Assembly: GCF_002277895.1 (NCBI RefSeq)
Contig: NZ_CP022999.1
Coordinates: forward strand, 434,001 to 498,000
From: Rhizobium sp. 11515TR
Lineage (GTDB): Bacteria > Pseudomonadota > Alphaproteobacteria > Rhizobiales > Rhizobiaceae
DNA: 64,000 nt
Direction: 5' to 3'
This document shows positions 1-9,363 of this stretch, piece by piece (within the stretch, counting starts at the first letter, position 1; each line of letters begins with the position of its first letter). The notes beneath the pieces were generated by a model. That model searched no databases and was not told the origin of the DNA. It saw only the letters and a list, made by a program, of their open reading frames with translations. The position numbers and the translations under genes were made by a program.

Positions 1-5
1 TTGCA

Positions 6-512
6 GTGCTTTCAGTTAAAAAGACGCTCCGGGATGCAGAAATCATCGCAGAGTGTAGTGCACTTCTGGAGGCTTCTAAGGCTTGCCGCTGTGACGAGAG
101 TAATCTTGAAGCGCGCCGTCGCGGACCGTTCCTAGCCTTAGTCGCAACCGATTCTGACCTTGCTGATAAGCAAGAACCGAAAGAAAAAAAACTATTCGAA
201 AAGCTTGAGACCCTCTACGGCAGCAGCAGTGTTTTCGACGACATGATAGGGTTCATTGGCGACCTTTCCGCTTGGCATGTATTCAAAACGCGGCCGCCGC
301 CCAAGCTAACTCCCATGAACAGCTTCGCCCAGTATATGTATGTCGAGCTGGGTGACGCTGAATTGCATCAAGGGTTTCAATTTCTATTGTCAGGAATACT
401 GTCAGTATATTACGACAAGACAAGGACCGGCGTAAAGCGTCCTGGCTTCACTGCGTTTGCAGCAAAGCCGGCTACCGTAATTGGAAAAATCGCCTTTAGT
501 ACGCTGCGCTAG
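6..512 (+). CDS. hypothetical protein, possibly 5'-truncated by window edge
   Basis: This reading frame opens with GTG at position 6 and is still open back to the first base of the window, so the true start may lie outside and the gene may be partial. The 168-residue product is soluble-looking, with a charged Lys/Glu-rich stretch near residues 55-67 and no signal peptide or membrane segment. I do not recognise a family. It converges on dnaE2, with a 324-base gap between the two stop codons. Codon use looks ordinary for the window. Confidence 0.5.
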   Translation: MLSVKKTLRDAEIIAECSALLEASKACRCDESNLEARRRGPFLALVATDSDLADKQEPKEKKLFEKLETLYGSSSVFDDMIGFIGDLSAWHVFKTRPPPKLTPMNSFAQYMYVELGDAELHQGFQFLLSGILSVYYDKTRTGVKRPGFTAFAAKPATVIGKIAFSTLR

Positions 513-836
513 GAATAGTCCAGAAAACGAGAGCCGCCCCGTTTCCGGCGCGGCCCTCTTACCCGGTTTTTTCCCATATCAGCCGTCAGGAGTGACCGAA
601 AACACGCTTTGGCTGCATCGTTGGCGGCCCACAGGCCACCCTTGGCAAAACCATGAGTGGTGGCAGATCGGATGTCAAGGCCTTCGCCACAGTTAGCCTG
701 ACAAATCCGCGTCCGGCCCTTCGAGCACGGTTGGGTCACTGGGTTTTGCGAACCACAACGATGCGCGAGATTTCGGGGCAAGATAAACATTTCCGGCCCC
801 GTCATATCATCCGCTTTTGGCGCAAAGTTGCCGTCA
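513..836. other. intergenic gap, convergent gene ends
   Basis: This stretch separates the 3' ends of the hypothetical gene and dnaE2. Short open frames exist on both strands but none has a convincing ribosome binding site or recognisable product. I see no RNA gene and no strong terminator hairpin. Confidence 0.5.
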
Positions 837-3800
837 TCAATGAAAATTCCGGCTCTTCACCTTCAGCGTATCGATTTGCAAATCCGGCACATAGATGTCC
901 CTGGGCTTGACGGTACGTTTCGGCATTTCGCGAGGATCTGGGCCACCGCCGTGTGTAAAATAGTCCGCCTTGGTAAAGGGAAGCGTGAAGGATTGGTCGC
1001 GATCGGCCAGACCGGAGAGATCGCTTGTCAGATCGAAGAGCTGCTGTGCAACGAGATGCACCACCTCTCCTTCCCGCTGGATGCGGCCATTGATCGCCAT
1101 CATGCTGGAGCCGAGCACGATGCCCCGGCGGCGCTCGAACAGCGTCGGCCAGACGACGACATTGGCGGGTCCTGTTTCATCCTCAATGGTCAAGAACATC
1201 ACGCCCTTGGCGCTGCCAGGTCTCTGTCGCACGATAACGAGACCTGCAGTCATCAGCCAGCGTCCGTCGCGAGCACCCATCGCTTCAGCACAGGTGACGA
1301 TGCTGCGTTCGGTCAGATCCCGGCGGAGGAATGCGATCGGATGCTCCCGAAGCGTCAACCCGGTGTGGCCATAGTCCTCCACGACATTGTGGCCCTCGGT
1401 CATCTGTCGAAGAGTGACATCGGGTTCCTTCTGTTCAGCAATCGCCCTCGCTTCCCGTTCGGAGGCAGCGGCAAAGAGCGGTAACGGTTCGTCCCGGAGC
1501 GCCTTGATCGCCCAGAGCGCATCACGTCGTTGGAGTTTCAGCGATGGCAGGAAGGCGTCGGCTTCGGCAAGCTCGACCAGTGACGCAGCAGGGACGCCGG
1601 ATCTCCGCCACATGTCGTCGACGCTCTCGAAAGGCAGGTCAATGCGAGCAGCCGTTATCCGCGCGACATCCGCGGCCGCTAGGCCTCGGACCATGCGCAT
1701 GCCCAGTCGGACGGCATGGCGATCGCTTCCATCAACAGATTCGAGCGTGCAATCCCACCGGGATCGGTTGACGCAGACTGGGCGGACCTCAACGCCATGC
1801 CGCCTGGCGTCCTGCACGATCTGCGCAGGGGCATAGAAACCCATGGGCTGCGAGTTCAACAGGGCTGCACAGAACGCATCCGGGTGATGCCATTTCACGA
1901 AGCTGCTTGCGTAGGCAATCAGAGCAAAGGAGGCGGCATGGCTCTCCGGGAATCCATAGCTGCCGAATCCTTCGAGCTGGCTGAAGGTCTTTTCGGCGAA
2001 CTCCGGCGAGTAGCCATTCCGGACCATGCCAGAGACAAGCTTATCCTTGAACTTCGACACCCCTCCTGTGAACTTGAACGTCGCCATGGATTTGCGCAGC
2101 TGGTCAGCCTCGCCACCCGTAAATCCGGCGCAGACCATCGCCACTTTCATTGCGCTTTCCTGGAACAGCGGCACCCCTAGTGTCTTTCCGAGCACGGCCT
2201 CAAGTTCCGGAGTCGGATACTCGACCTTTTCCTTGCCTTCACGCCTGCGCAGGTACGGATGCACCATGTCACCCTGGATCGGGCCGGGTCGGACGATGGC
2301 GACCTGAATGACAAGGTCGTAGAAGGTCCGAGGCTTCATCCTCGGCAGCATCGACATCTGAGCACGGGACTCGATCTGGAAGGTACCAAGTGTGTCAGCC
2401 TTGCGGATCATCGCATAGGTCGCCGGATCCTCCTGCTCTATATTCGCCAAATTCAGATCGATGTTCTTGTGCTGGCGAATAAGTTCAAAGGCCTTGGACA
2501 TGCAGGTGAGCATGCCTAGAGCCAAGACGTCGACCTTCATCATCTTCAACGCCTCGACGTCATCTTTGTCCCATTCAATCACCTGTCGGTCCTTCATGGT
2601 CGCGGGCTCGATGGGGACGAGGTCATCCAATCTGTCATGGGTGAGCACGAAGCCGCCGGGATGCTGGCCAAGGTGTCTCGGAGCGCCCATGAGCTGCTGG
2701 GCAAGTTTCAGCGTCAGGACCAGACGGCGATCGTCTGGATTGAGGTTCAATTCCCGGACATTCTTGTCGCTGATCTCCTCCGACCACGCCCACATCCCCG
2801 ACGACAAGGACTTGATGACATCTTCCGGCAGACCGAGCGCCTTGCCGACGTCGCGAATGGCCCCTTTTGCTCGGTAGCGCGTCACCGTGGAGCACAGCGC
2901 CGCCTTGTCATGCCCATAGGTCTTGTAGATCCATTGGATCACCTCTTCGCGCCGCTCGTGCTCGAAGTCGACGTCGATATCAGGCGGCTCGTCACGCTCC
3001 TGGCTGACGAAGCGCTCGAAGAGCAGGTTGTTCGTCTCTGGATCGATCGAGGTGATGCCGAGGATATAGCAAACGGCGGAGTTGGCTGCCGAGCCACGCC
3101 CCTGACAAAGAATGCCTTGCGAACGGGCATAGCGGACAATGGAGAACACCGTCAGAAAGTACGGTGCATACTTCATGGTGCGGATGAGATCGAGTTCGTG
3201 CCTGACCACCTTCAGCACCGATTGCGGCAACCCTTCCGGATAGCGGTTCGGGATGCATTCCCATACATAATGCTCCAAGGATTCCTGGGCCGTCTTGACC
3301 GGCACGATTGCCTCCTCAGGATACTGATAGGTCAACTCCTCAAGAGAAAATTTGCAGCGATCGACGATCTCCATCGTCCGCCGGAGCGCCTCGGGGTACC
3401 TTGGAAAAAGACGTTCCATCTCTTCCGGTGGCTTGAGGAAACGGTCGGCATGCCTCTCCCGTTCGAACCCGACTTCATCGATGGTCGTATTGTTGCGGAT
3501 ACAGGTGACGACATCCTGAAGCTGGCGGCGCGATGGCGCATGGAACAGCACATCATTCGTCACCACGGTCCGCACCTTGAAACGAGCGGCAAGATTGGAC
3601 AGCTCGTACAGCCTGATTTGGTCGTTCGGCCGTCGACGGAGACAGAGCGACAGATAGGCCCGATCACCGAAAATCTCGGCCAGTTTCCTTAACTGGACGG
3701 CGCATGTCTCGTCGGCCAGATCAGGCACAAGGATGCCAATCAGGCCTTCGGCATAAGCAGCCACGTCCTCGATATGGAGAATGCAGTTGTCCTTGCCACC

Positions 3801-4094
3801 CCTGGATTTTCCCAGTGTCAGCAGCCTGGTCAGGCGGGAGTATGAGGTGCGGTCGGTGGGATAGATCAGGATCGACATGCCGTCCTGCAGATCGAGACAG
3901 CAACCGACGACGAGACGCAGCCCTGTCGCCCGCGATGCTTCCAGCGCCCGGACGATCCCGGCAAGGCTGTTGCGATCGACGATGCCGAGCGCCTCGATCC
4001 CCAGCATCTTCGCCGTCGCAAACAGCTCGTCGGCAGAGGATGCGCCGCGCAGGAAGGAGAAATGGGTGGTGACCTGCAGCTCTGCATATCTCAT
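837..4094 (-). CDS. dnaE2: error-prone DNA polymerase DnaE2 (ImuC)
   Basis: C-family DNA polymerase of 1085 residues, the catalytic member of the SOS mutagenesis cassette ImuA-ImuB-DnaE2 that performs translesion synthesis. The N-terminus carries a PHP-type domain (THFSFLRGAS near residue 10). The palm contains the acidic catalytic motif PDIDVDF, followed by the helix-hairpin-helix and OB-fold region at the C-terminus. Its length matches DnaE2 rather than the roughly 1160-residue replicative DnaE1. The start codon overlaps the imuB stop in an ATGA arrangement, so the two are translationally coupled. The operon is expected to be LexA-controlled through the box at 6341-6355. Confidence 0.95.
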   Translation of the reverse strand: MRYAELQVTTHFSFLRGASSADELFATAKMLGIEALGIVDRNSLAGIVRALEASRATGLRLVVGCCLDLQDGMSILIYPTDRTSYSRLTRLLTLGKSRGGKDNCILHIEDVAAYAEGLIGILVPDLADETCAVQLRKLAEIFGDRAYLSLCLRRRPNDQIRLYELSNLAARFKVRTVVTNDVLFHAPSRRQLQDVVTCIRNNTTIDEVGFERERHADRFLKPPEEMERLFPRYPEALRRTMEIVDRCKFSLEELTYQYPEEAIVPVKTAQESLEHYVWECIPNRYPEGLPQSVLKVVRHELDLIRTMKYAPYFLTVFSIVRYARSQGILCQGRGSAANSAVCYILGITSIDPETNNLLFERFVSQERDEPPDIDVDFEHERREEVIQWIYKTYGHDKAALCSTVTRYRAKGAIRDVGKALGLPEDVIKSLSSGMWAWSEEISDKNVRELNLNPDDRRLVLTLKLAQQLMGAPRHLGQHPGGFVLTHDRLDDLVPIEPATMKDRQVIEWDKDDVEALKMMKVDVLALGMLTCMSKAFELIRQHKNIDLNLANIEQEDPATYAMIRKADTLGTFQIESRAQMSMLPRMKPRTFYDLVIQVAIVRPGPIQGDMVHPYLRRREGKEKVEYPTPELEAVLGKTLGVPLFQESAMKVAMVCAGFTGGEADQLRKSMATFKFTGGVSKFKDKLVSGMVRNGYSPEFAEKTFSQLEGFGSYGFPESHAASFALIAYASSFVKWHHPDAFCAALLNSQPMGFYAPAQIVQDARRHGVEVRPVCVNRSRWDCTLESVDGSDRHAVRLGMRMVRGLAAADVARITAARIDLPFESVDDMWRRSGVPAASLVELAEADAFLPSLKLQRRDALWAIKALRDEPLPLFAAASEREARAIAEQKEPDVTLRQMTEGHNVVEDYGHTGLTLREHPIAFLRRDLTERSIVTCAEAMGARDGRWLMTAGLVIVRQRPGSAKGVMFLTIEDETGPANVVVWPTLFERRRGIVLGSSMMAINGRIQREGEVVHLVAQQLFDLTSDLSGLADRDQSFTLPFTKADYFTHGGGPDPREMPKRTVKPRDIYVPDLQIDTLKVKSRNFH

Positions 4095-5602
4095 GCGAAG
4101 ATCCCGTGCAGAAACCAGAGATGCGATCCCGTCTCCGGATCGATGCCGTCACCGCTGCGAAAGATCCAGAAGCGTTCACCGCCTTCGTCCTCGATGACGA
4201 AGTAATCGCGCACCGCAGAGAGTTCACTGTCACGCTTCCACCACTCCCCGAATATTCGCTCAGGGCCATCGGCACGCTTTACTCGACGACGCTTGCCGCG
4301 CCAGGTGATACTGGCAGGTGGATGGTCTGGCAAAAGCGCGATGGCTTCGATGCGTTTCGGGTGCGACAGCAGACGCACAGGCCGTGGCCAATGATGCGCC
4401 CATGACGTTGCAACTTCTTCGGAAGCTGCCGGGATTCTTTTGACACTACGTTCGGGAACGTCTGATGCGACTGGAGCGATCCGGTAGACGCGTTGCCCGC
4501 GATTGCCGAAGATGTCGATCAGCGGTGTGATGTCCTCTTCAGCATAGTCAACCAACGAAGACGATCGTTGCACGTCTTCAAGCGGCTCCGTCATGACAGC
4601 AACGAGCGTCAGCTTCTCAATACCGAAACCCGGCTCGATCTTCTCGGTGCGATCCCGAAACAGTTTCGTGAGCCAAGCGATGTCGCGAGCTGGCTTGGCT
4701 GTTCCCGCACGTAGGGCTTGCCTGATGCCATCGACCTTTTCGACGATGAGGTCGGTCCGCCGTACCCCCAGCCCTTTGCGCTGCAATTCGGCGATGAGTT
4801 GGATGACAAGGCGGCCGACGTACTTGTTGATCGTTTCCGCCGCACCGATCGGCTCGGCAAAGGAGCGACTGACCTCGATCAGTTCGGGCGTTCGGATGGG
4901 ATCGATCGGTTCGGATACACGGCCGAACATTTGATCGAGGCGGCGTCCGATTTCCGGACCGAAGCGCAGGGTCAGTGGTGCACGTGGCGTCACTGACAGC
5001 TCACCGATCGTCTTAAAACCCAACGTCCGCAGATCACCGACGATCTTGTCAGGCAATCGCAGCTTAGAAATTGGCAGGTGTTCGACGGCGCGGACGGTCT
5101 CTCCAGGCGGTATGATGACGATTTCCCGGCTGATGGCGCGGGCGCAGGCGTGAGCCGCACCCCAGGTGTCGGCGACAGCGACGCGGGTCGTCAGTCCCCT
5201 CGCCCGGAATCGATTGGCAATTCCGGTCAGCATCGGCAGTTCGCCACCCTGCAGATGGTCGGCACCCTCGGTATCCATGACGATCCCATCGGCACCATCC
5301 ATGGCGACGATCGGCGAATATTGCGTGAGCGCCCAGAACGAGATCCGTTCCAGAGCGACCGCATCTGCAGATGGGTCGGCATCGACCATCAGCAGTCCAC
5401 CAAACAGCGCCTGTGCTTCGGCTGCTTTCATGCCGACACGAACGCCGACCTTCTTCGCCGCAACGTCGGCGGCGGATACCCAGCGCTTGGAGCCGCTCCT
5501 GGCGATGACGACAACCGGCTGATCAGGCGGAATAGCGGGATCTGCCCGCCTGATCCTGTCGGTCGGAAGGTCCGGTAGAAATATCGATACGACCCGAGGC
5601 AT
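4091..5602 (-). CDS. imuB: ImuB, Y-family polymerase-like mutasome protein
   Basis: Y-family polymerase fold of 503 residues that in characterised systems is catalytically inactive and acts as a bridge between the beta clamp, ImuA and DnaE2. The N-terminus PRVVSIFLP lacks the acidic metal-binding residues of DinB-type enzymes, as is usual for ImuB. I chose the ATG at 5602 because MPRVVS is the normal family start; an upstream in-frame TTG at 5620 would add six residues. The 5' end lies inside the 3' end of imuA (an overlap of 80 bases) and the 3' end overlaps dnaE2, so all three genes form one operon. Confidence 0.93.
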   Translation of the reverse strand: MPRVVSIFLPDLPTDRIRRADPAIPPDQPVVVIARSGSKRWVSAADVAAKKVGVRVGMKAAEAQALFGGLLMVDADPSADAVALERISFWALTQYSPIVAMDGADGIVMDTEGADHLQGGELPMLTGIANRFRARGLTTRVAVADTWGAAHACARAISREIVIIPPGETVRAVEHLPISKLRLPDKIVGDLRTLGFKTIGELSVTPRAPLTLRFGPEIGRRLDQMFGRVSEPIDPIRTPELIEVSRSFAEPIGAAETINKYVGRLVIQLIAELQRKGLGVRRTDLIVEKVDGIRQALRAGTAKPARDIAWLTKLFRDRTEKIEPGFGIEKLTLVAVMTEPLEDVQRSSSLVDYAEEDITPLIDIFGNRGQRVYRIAPVASDVPERSVKRIPAASEEVATSWAHHWPRPVRLLSHPKRIEAIALLPDHPPASITWRGKRRRVKRADGPERIFGEWWKRDSELSAVRDYFVIEDEGGERFWIFRSGDGIDPETGSHLWFLHGIFA

Positions 5603-6275
5603 CACACGCTCCAACGACAAACTCGGCGCATTCGCCTGCTTTCACTCTCATCAATTCCAGAAACCACCTCGCGCGGCCGACACCTGGAACCGGCAGGTCT
5701 TCCGAAGGCAGCACGCTGACCCGCCAGCGTGTCGTCGAGGCAGTTGGCTGTCCGAAATCATTAGCTTCGGTCTGTCTGCGCCAACGCCTGACGACGAGGC
5801 ACATCGTGCCGGTCTTTTCTGCCGCCAACTGTAGGCGACGGGAGGCAACCATCGGCAGTCTCACGATCTCGCCGACGACAACTCCAATGCCGCCGAAGGC
5901 CAGGGCTTCTTCCATCGACGCCAGGACATCTTCCTCCTTGTCGGCCTCTACGAAGACGACCCGATCAGGATGAAGGCCCGCCTGCGCCAATGCCGGAAAG
6001 AACAGGTCCGGCCGCGTCAGGCACCAGACGATCTTTCCATTCGTCCGTGCCGCAACCCCGGCAACAAACAGGGCCGCAGCCGCACCGTCGACGACACCCG
6101 CCCCACCCCCGGCAAACTCGTGCAACGCGCCATAGGCAAGGCCACCGCCTGGAAGAACGGCGTCGATCTCAGGAACTCCAAACGGCAAATAGTCTGCTTT
6201 ACGCCCGGCATTCCGCTCCAGTGCAGCGATGCGGGTACGAAGATCCGATATGACGTGCTCACGCGCAGCCGTCAT
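5523..6275 (-). CDS. imuA: ImuA, RecA-like mutasome accessory protein
   Basis: A 250-residue RecA/SulA-like protein, first gene of the damage-inducible imuA-imuB-dnaE2 operon. The family signature appears as LPFGVPEIDAVLPGGGLAYGA near residues 31-51, followed by a RecA-like core. The ATG at 6275 is preceded by an AAAGGA-like ribosome binding site about 11 bases upstream. The last 80 bases overlap imuB in a different frame, which is longer than the usual few-base overlap. A LexA operator lies 66 bases upstream, making SOS induction very likely. Confidence 0.92.
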   Translation of the reverse strand: MTAAREHVISDLRTRIAALERNAGRKADYLPFGVPEIDAVLPGGGLAYGALHEFAGGGAGVVDGAAAALFVAGVAARTNGKIVWCLTRPDLFFPALAQAGLHPDRVVFVEADKEEDVLASMEEALAFGGIGVVVGEIVRLPMVASRRLQLAAEKTGTMCLVVRRWRRQTEANDFGQPTASTTRWRVSVLPSEDLPVPGVGRARWFLELMRVKAGECAEFVVGACDASGRIDISTGPSDRQDQAGRSRYSA

Positions 6276-6340
6276 TATTCACTGAATCCTTTCGGTTCGT
6301 GGATGGAAAACACGACCTGATGTCGTCATAAATGATTTAT

Positions 6341-6355
6341 GTTCACGTTCTGTTC
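6341..6355 (-). promoter_or_regulatory. LexA operator of the imuA-imuB-dnaE2 operon
   Basis: The sequence GTTCACGTTCTGTTC matches the alphaproteobacterial LexA consensus GTTC-N7-GTTC exactly in both half-sites. It lies 66 bases upstream of the imuA start codon, the expected position for SOS repression. Confidence 0.85.
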
Positions 6356-6670
6356 CAAAGCATGCCGAGTGTCAAGATGGAGCAAAACAGGAATTTACTC
6401 CCCTAGTTTCAGTGGATTTGAAATTACCTCAGTGAATCAAATCGGTAGTCTGCGGATACCGCCAAGCATTGGTGCAGAATATTTTTTGGCCTTTACGCCC
6501 TTACACGGATCACGACGATAGTTTTTTGTTCGGGAGCGTACCCTTAACTGCGTTGTGCGATGGCTGGACCTGCGCCCGGTCTAGTTGTATCAAGAAGATC
6601 TAGCGGGCGGGATATCCGAAGAATGGTTTTGGCGTCGCGGTCCAAACAGAAGCGGGAGGAAAAGCCAAAC

Positions 6671-7516
6671 ATGTCACGTTTATCAATGGGGTCGCTCTCA
6701 ATCGTTGCTCGGCAGCTGCCGCAACTATTCGCAATCATACTTGTATTGATCCTCGGATCTTCTTACGCCAAAGCAGGAGCCATTGGCGGCGATAATCGGC
6801 ACCCAATCGATGAGTATGCCAAATTACACAGCATGTCGCCGGATGAGGCCCGCAAGAAGTTCGGTGCGTCGGGCCGGATCATGTGCCCCTTTGGCGAGGC
6901 TAGCGCCTTCCTTATTTTCAAGTCCAATATTGTCGTCACCGCAAGACATGTTCTTTTTCCCGAAGCGAGCATGGGCGGCTACGCTGGTCGGATGTCGATT
7001 ACGCGTTGTGGCTTTGAGGTGAGCGACGGCAAAGGGTCGAAATGGCACAAGGTTGATGTTCGATCTTTCCTCTATCCCGATGCCGTGCAACGTTCGCTGA
7101 CGGACCGCTTTGATTGGGTCGTGATGCGACTATCCGAACCAGTAACCGAGTTCGAGCCGTATCATATGCCTTCAAAGCCTGTTTCTGCGGGCGAAAAGAT
7201 CACAATGGCCACTATTCGCCAGGACAACTTTCTTCCCGACGATTGGAACGAGCGAATTCTCACTGATTGTAGGATACGTGCAATCGACAATATTGATGGC
7301 GTCGTCGCCAGTGGCATTCGCACAGATTGTTCCTCCGGCCATGGTGCGTCGGGTGGAGCATTGCTTCGCCAAGGGCCTCAAGGTCTGGAAGCAGTTGGTG
7401 TCATGAGTTCGATGAGTGCGTCTTGCACGACATTCAACCGAAAGCGCTGCTATACCTTTGCCGTCGGCTTCGAACCGGAACTTGTCGCAGCCGTGCACAA
7501 ACTTGCCGGAGAATGA
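6671..7516 (+). CDS. secreted trypsin-like serine peptidase
   Basis: A 281-residue protein with an N-terminal signal peptide (hydrophobic core near residues 18-32, Ala-rich cleavage zone SYAKAGA). It has the chymotrypsin-fold triad: His93 in TARHVLF, Asp149 in DWVVMRL and Ser227 in HGASGGA. Several cysteines could form disulfides after export. I chose the ATG at 6671 over an upstream in-frame ATG at 6560 because it is preceded by GGGAGGA and starts directly before the signal sequence. It probably acts in the periplasm or outside the cell; the substrate is unknown. Confidence 0.8.
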   Translation: MSRLSMGSLSIVARQLPQLFAIILVLILGSSYAKAGAIGGDNRHPIDEYAKLHSMSPDEARKKFGASGRIMCPFGEASAFLIFKSNIVVTARHVLFPEASMGGYAGRMSITRCGFEVSDGKGSKWHKVDVRSFLYPDAVQRSLTDRFDWVVMRLSEPVTEFEPYHMPSKPVSAGEKITMATIRQDNFLPDDWNERILTDCRIRAIDNIDGVVASGIRTDCSSGHGASGGALLRQGPQGLEAVGVMSSMSASCTTFNRKRCYTFAVGFEPELVAAVHKLAGE

Positions 7517-7608
7517 GTCTTGGTTGCTATGGTGAAGAACGAAGTGTCCTTTAGCAGAAGGCGCTGTGATTGAGATGGCAAGAATACGCTAATAGCGGTC
7601 GGCGAACG

Positions 7609-8169
7609 TTAGCCGTCAAAGCGCTCCCGCAAGAATTCCCTACCACGCGCTAACGCGCTGGCAACGGTTTCTCCGTTCCATGGGAACTCCAGCAGTCTTT
7701 GTTGCGAACCTTTGGTGAAGCTCATGATGATAAATCCGGGCTTGATCCGTGTGGAACTCCAATCAAATCCGTATCCATCATCCATAACCTTGCCAGAGAA
7801 CATTACGTTAAGGTGGCGCTCTACAGTCCTACCCGGTGATTCCCAACTATGATCCTGGATCAGAATACCGATCTGATGGTCATAATATTCCGCGTCGAAG
7901 ACGGCAGTCATTCGGTCACGACCTGACCATTCCACGGACGTGGCCGTCCTCCTTACGTCGACGATGAGATCATCGCATCCCATACACCCACAACCGCAGA
8001 GGCCTATGATAAGGTGACCTTCGTGTCTTTCGGTGAGCTGACGAAGAAGGTCGGGGGGATCGAGACCCAAATGGTCGTTTCCGATCCAGTCTATGCCATC
8101 AACGAATAACCTCACTTCGTGCGTATTGTCTTCGTCATGGGGGAGGATTCGATACGAAAAGGTGCTCAT
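7609..8169 (-). CDS. hypothetical protein with Cys-Gly-Cys cluster
   Basis: A 186-residue cytosolic-looking protein without signal peptide. The notable feature is a tight cysteine cluster, GLCGCGCMGCDD, near residues 56-67, which could bind a metal or form disulfides. The C-terminus is basic. I do not recognise the family well enough to name a function. It lies 45 bases downstream of the SRAP gene on the same strand, so it may be co-transcribed with it. No strong Shine-Dalgarno sequence precedes the ATG at 8169. Confidence 0.6.
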   Translation of the reverse strand: MSTFSYRILPHDEDNTHEVRLFVDGIDWIGNDHLGLDPPDLLRQLTERHEGHLIIGLCGCGCMGCDDLIVDVRRTATSVEWSGRDRMTAVFDAEYYDHQIGILIQDHSWESPGRTVERHLNVMFSGKVMDDGYGFDWSSTRIKPGFIIMSFTKGSQQRLLEFPWNGETVASALARGREFLRERFDG

Positions 8170-8214
8170 GCAATCTGAATGTACAGAAACGGTTCCATGC
8201 CCGCAATGGACCGG

Positions 8215-8862
8215 CTACAGCAGCACGGCGTCCTCGGGCCCCGATGCCTTCTTCTTTACCCAAAGATCGCTTGTCTGCTCCATTTGCATCAATTCAGGCG
8301 GATAGACGCGTTGCTGGAGGGCAAGTAGGTCGTCGAGGCTACCTTTCATCCACCGTTCGTAATCGTCCCGATGTAAGATTACAGGCATCCGGTCGTGAAC
8401 TGGCGACACTGCCGCGTTCGCCGCCGTCATGGCTCCTGAATATACCGGTCCCCATTCATCAGAGATACGCCAAAGCCCACCCCACGCGAAGATCGGTTCA
8501 TTGGAAAGGCTGAACCAGGTCCTGGTCTTCTTTCCCTTCGGTCCTTCCGGCTCTGCGAAATGCGTGACAGGTATCAGGCAACGCCATTGGGGTTTACGAG
8601 CAACACCGACCCACATCGGTTTCGTCAGTTCCGCGATGTTGTTCACCGGGATCGGTTTCGCTTCAGGCTTCATCGTTTTGAGACGCAAGGGAAAGCCCCA
8701 CGTCATCGACCGCATTTCCCGAACACCATCCTGTTCAACGATGGCAATGCCAGGTGTGCCCGGGTAGACCTCTTCTGGTGAGTTCGATTTAACTGGGTTG
8801 GCTACACCAAAATAGCGGGCGACTTCTTCAGCTGACTTCCGAACAGTATACAGATTGCACAT
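8215..8862 (-). CDS. SRAP (YedK/HMCES-type) abasic-site-protecting protein
   Basis: A 215-residue SOS-response-associated peptidase family protein. Family members form a thiazolidine crosslink through Cys2 with abasic sites in single-stranded DNA and shield them during replication. All expected active-site residues are visible: Cys2 (MCNLY), Asn74/Asn75 (PVNNIAEL), Glu104 (HFAEPEG) and His156 (VHDRMP). An AAGGAA ribosome binding site precedes the ATG. I found no GTTC-N7-GTTC LexA box in the 200 bases upstream, in contrast to the paralogue at 9364-10032. It should be a functional enzyme. Confidence 0.88.
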   Translation of the reverse strand: MCNLYTVRKSAEEVARYFGVANPVKSNSPEEVYPGTPGIAIVEQDGVREMRSMTWGFPLRLKTMKPEAKPIPVNNIAELTKPMWVGVARKPQWRCLIPVTHFAEPEGPKGKKTRTWFSLSNEPIFAWGGLWRISDEWGPVYSGAMTAANAAVSPVHDRMPVILHRDDYERWMKGSLDDLLALQQRVYPPELMQMEQTSDLWVKKKASGPEDAVLL

Positions 8863-9072
8863 GCTGCAGCGTTCCTTTCGATCAAATCAGGATCGTTTCC
8901 GGCCGTCGGCGAATTTCAATTGAGGCGTATTGCGTCGCTCGGATACGGTCTATGGCTTTGACAATACGACATTTAAACCAAAGCGCGAGATTTCTCTCCC
9001 AAACAGTTTATGATACTGAGGGAATTAAGTATCTCTATCACGTCATCCTCTCCCCCAAAACGAGCGCATCCA

Positions 9073-9312
9073 ATGTCGAGCAAGTTCCTAAGCCGAGGCG
9101 CGATTATCGATACGATCAAAAGCGCCGAACGCATGAACGCATTGCAAAAGCGAACCGGCACCAAACGTTACCACGTCGATGTAATTTCATGCGGATGCCC
9201 CGATCCAAATTGCGGCGCTTTTTACAGACTCCGACTTGAGCGTCCCCTTCCCACGGCAGAAGAGGCGGAAGCCATTTTGCGCATACACAGCAAAACGCGG
9301 AAGCGTTCGTGA
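9073..9312 (+). CDS. small hypothetical protein with CGCPDPNCG motif
   Basis: A short basic protein (79 residues from the ATG at 9073; an alternative in-frame ATG at 9010 would add 21). It carries the cysteine cluster ISCGCPDPNCG near residues 38-48, suggestive of metal binding. It sits between the two SRAP genes and is divergent from the first. No family was recognised. The start is uncertain because neither ATG has a strong ribosome binding site. Confidence 0.5.
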   Translation: MSSKFLSRGAIIDTIKSAERMNALQKRTGTKRYHVDVISCGCPDPNCGAFYRLRLERPLPTAEEAEAILRIHSKTRKRS

Positions 9313-9363
9313 AGCTATCGTAATATCGCAGCCAGCTCTGTTCGATAGTGGCGTCAGGTAGAC

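Noticed and set aside
2637..3692. 351-codon open frame on the plus strand inside dnaE2
   Set aside because: It is antisense to conserved DnaE2 motifs, has no ribosome binding site and no recognisable product; long antisense frames are expected in GC-rich genes.
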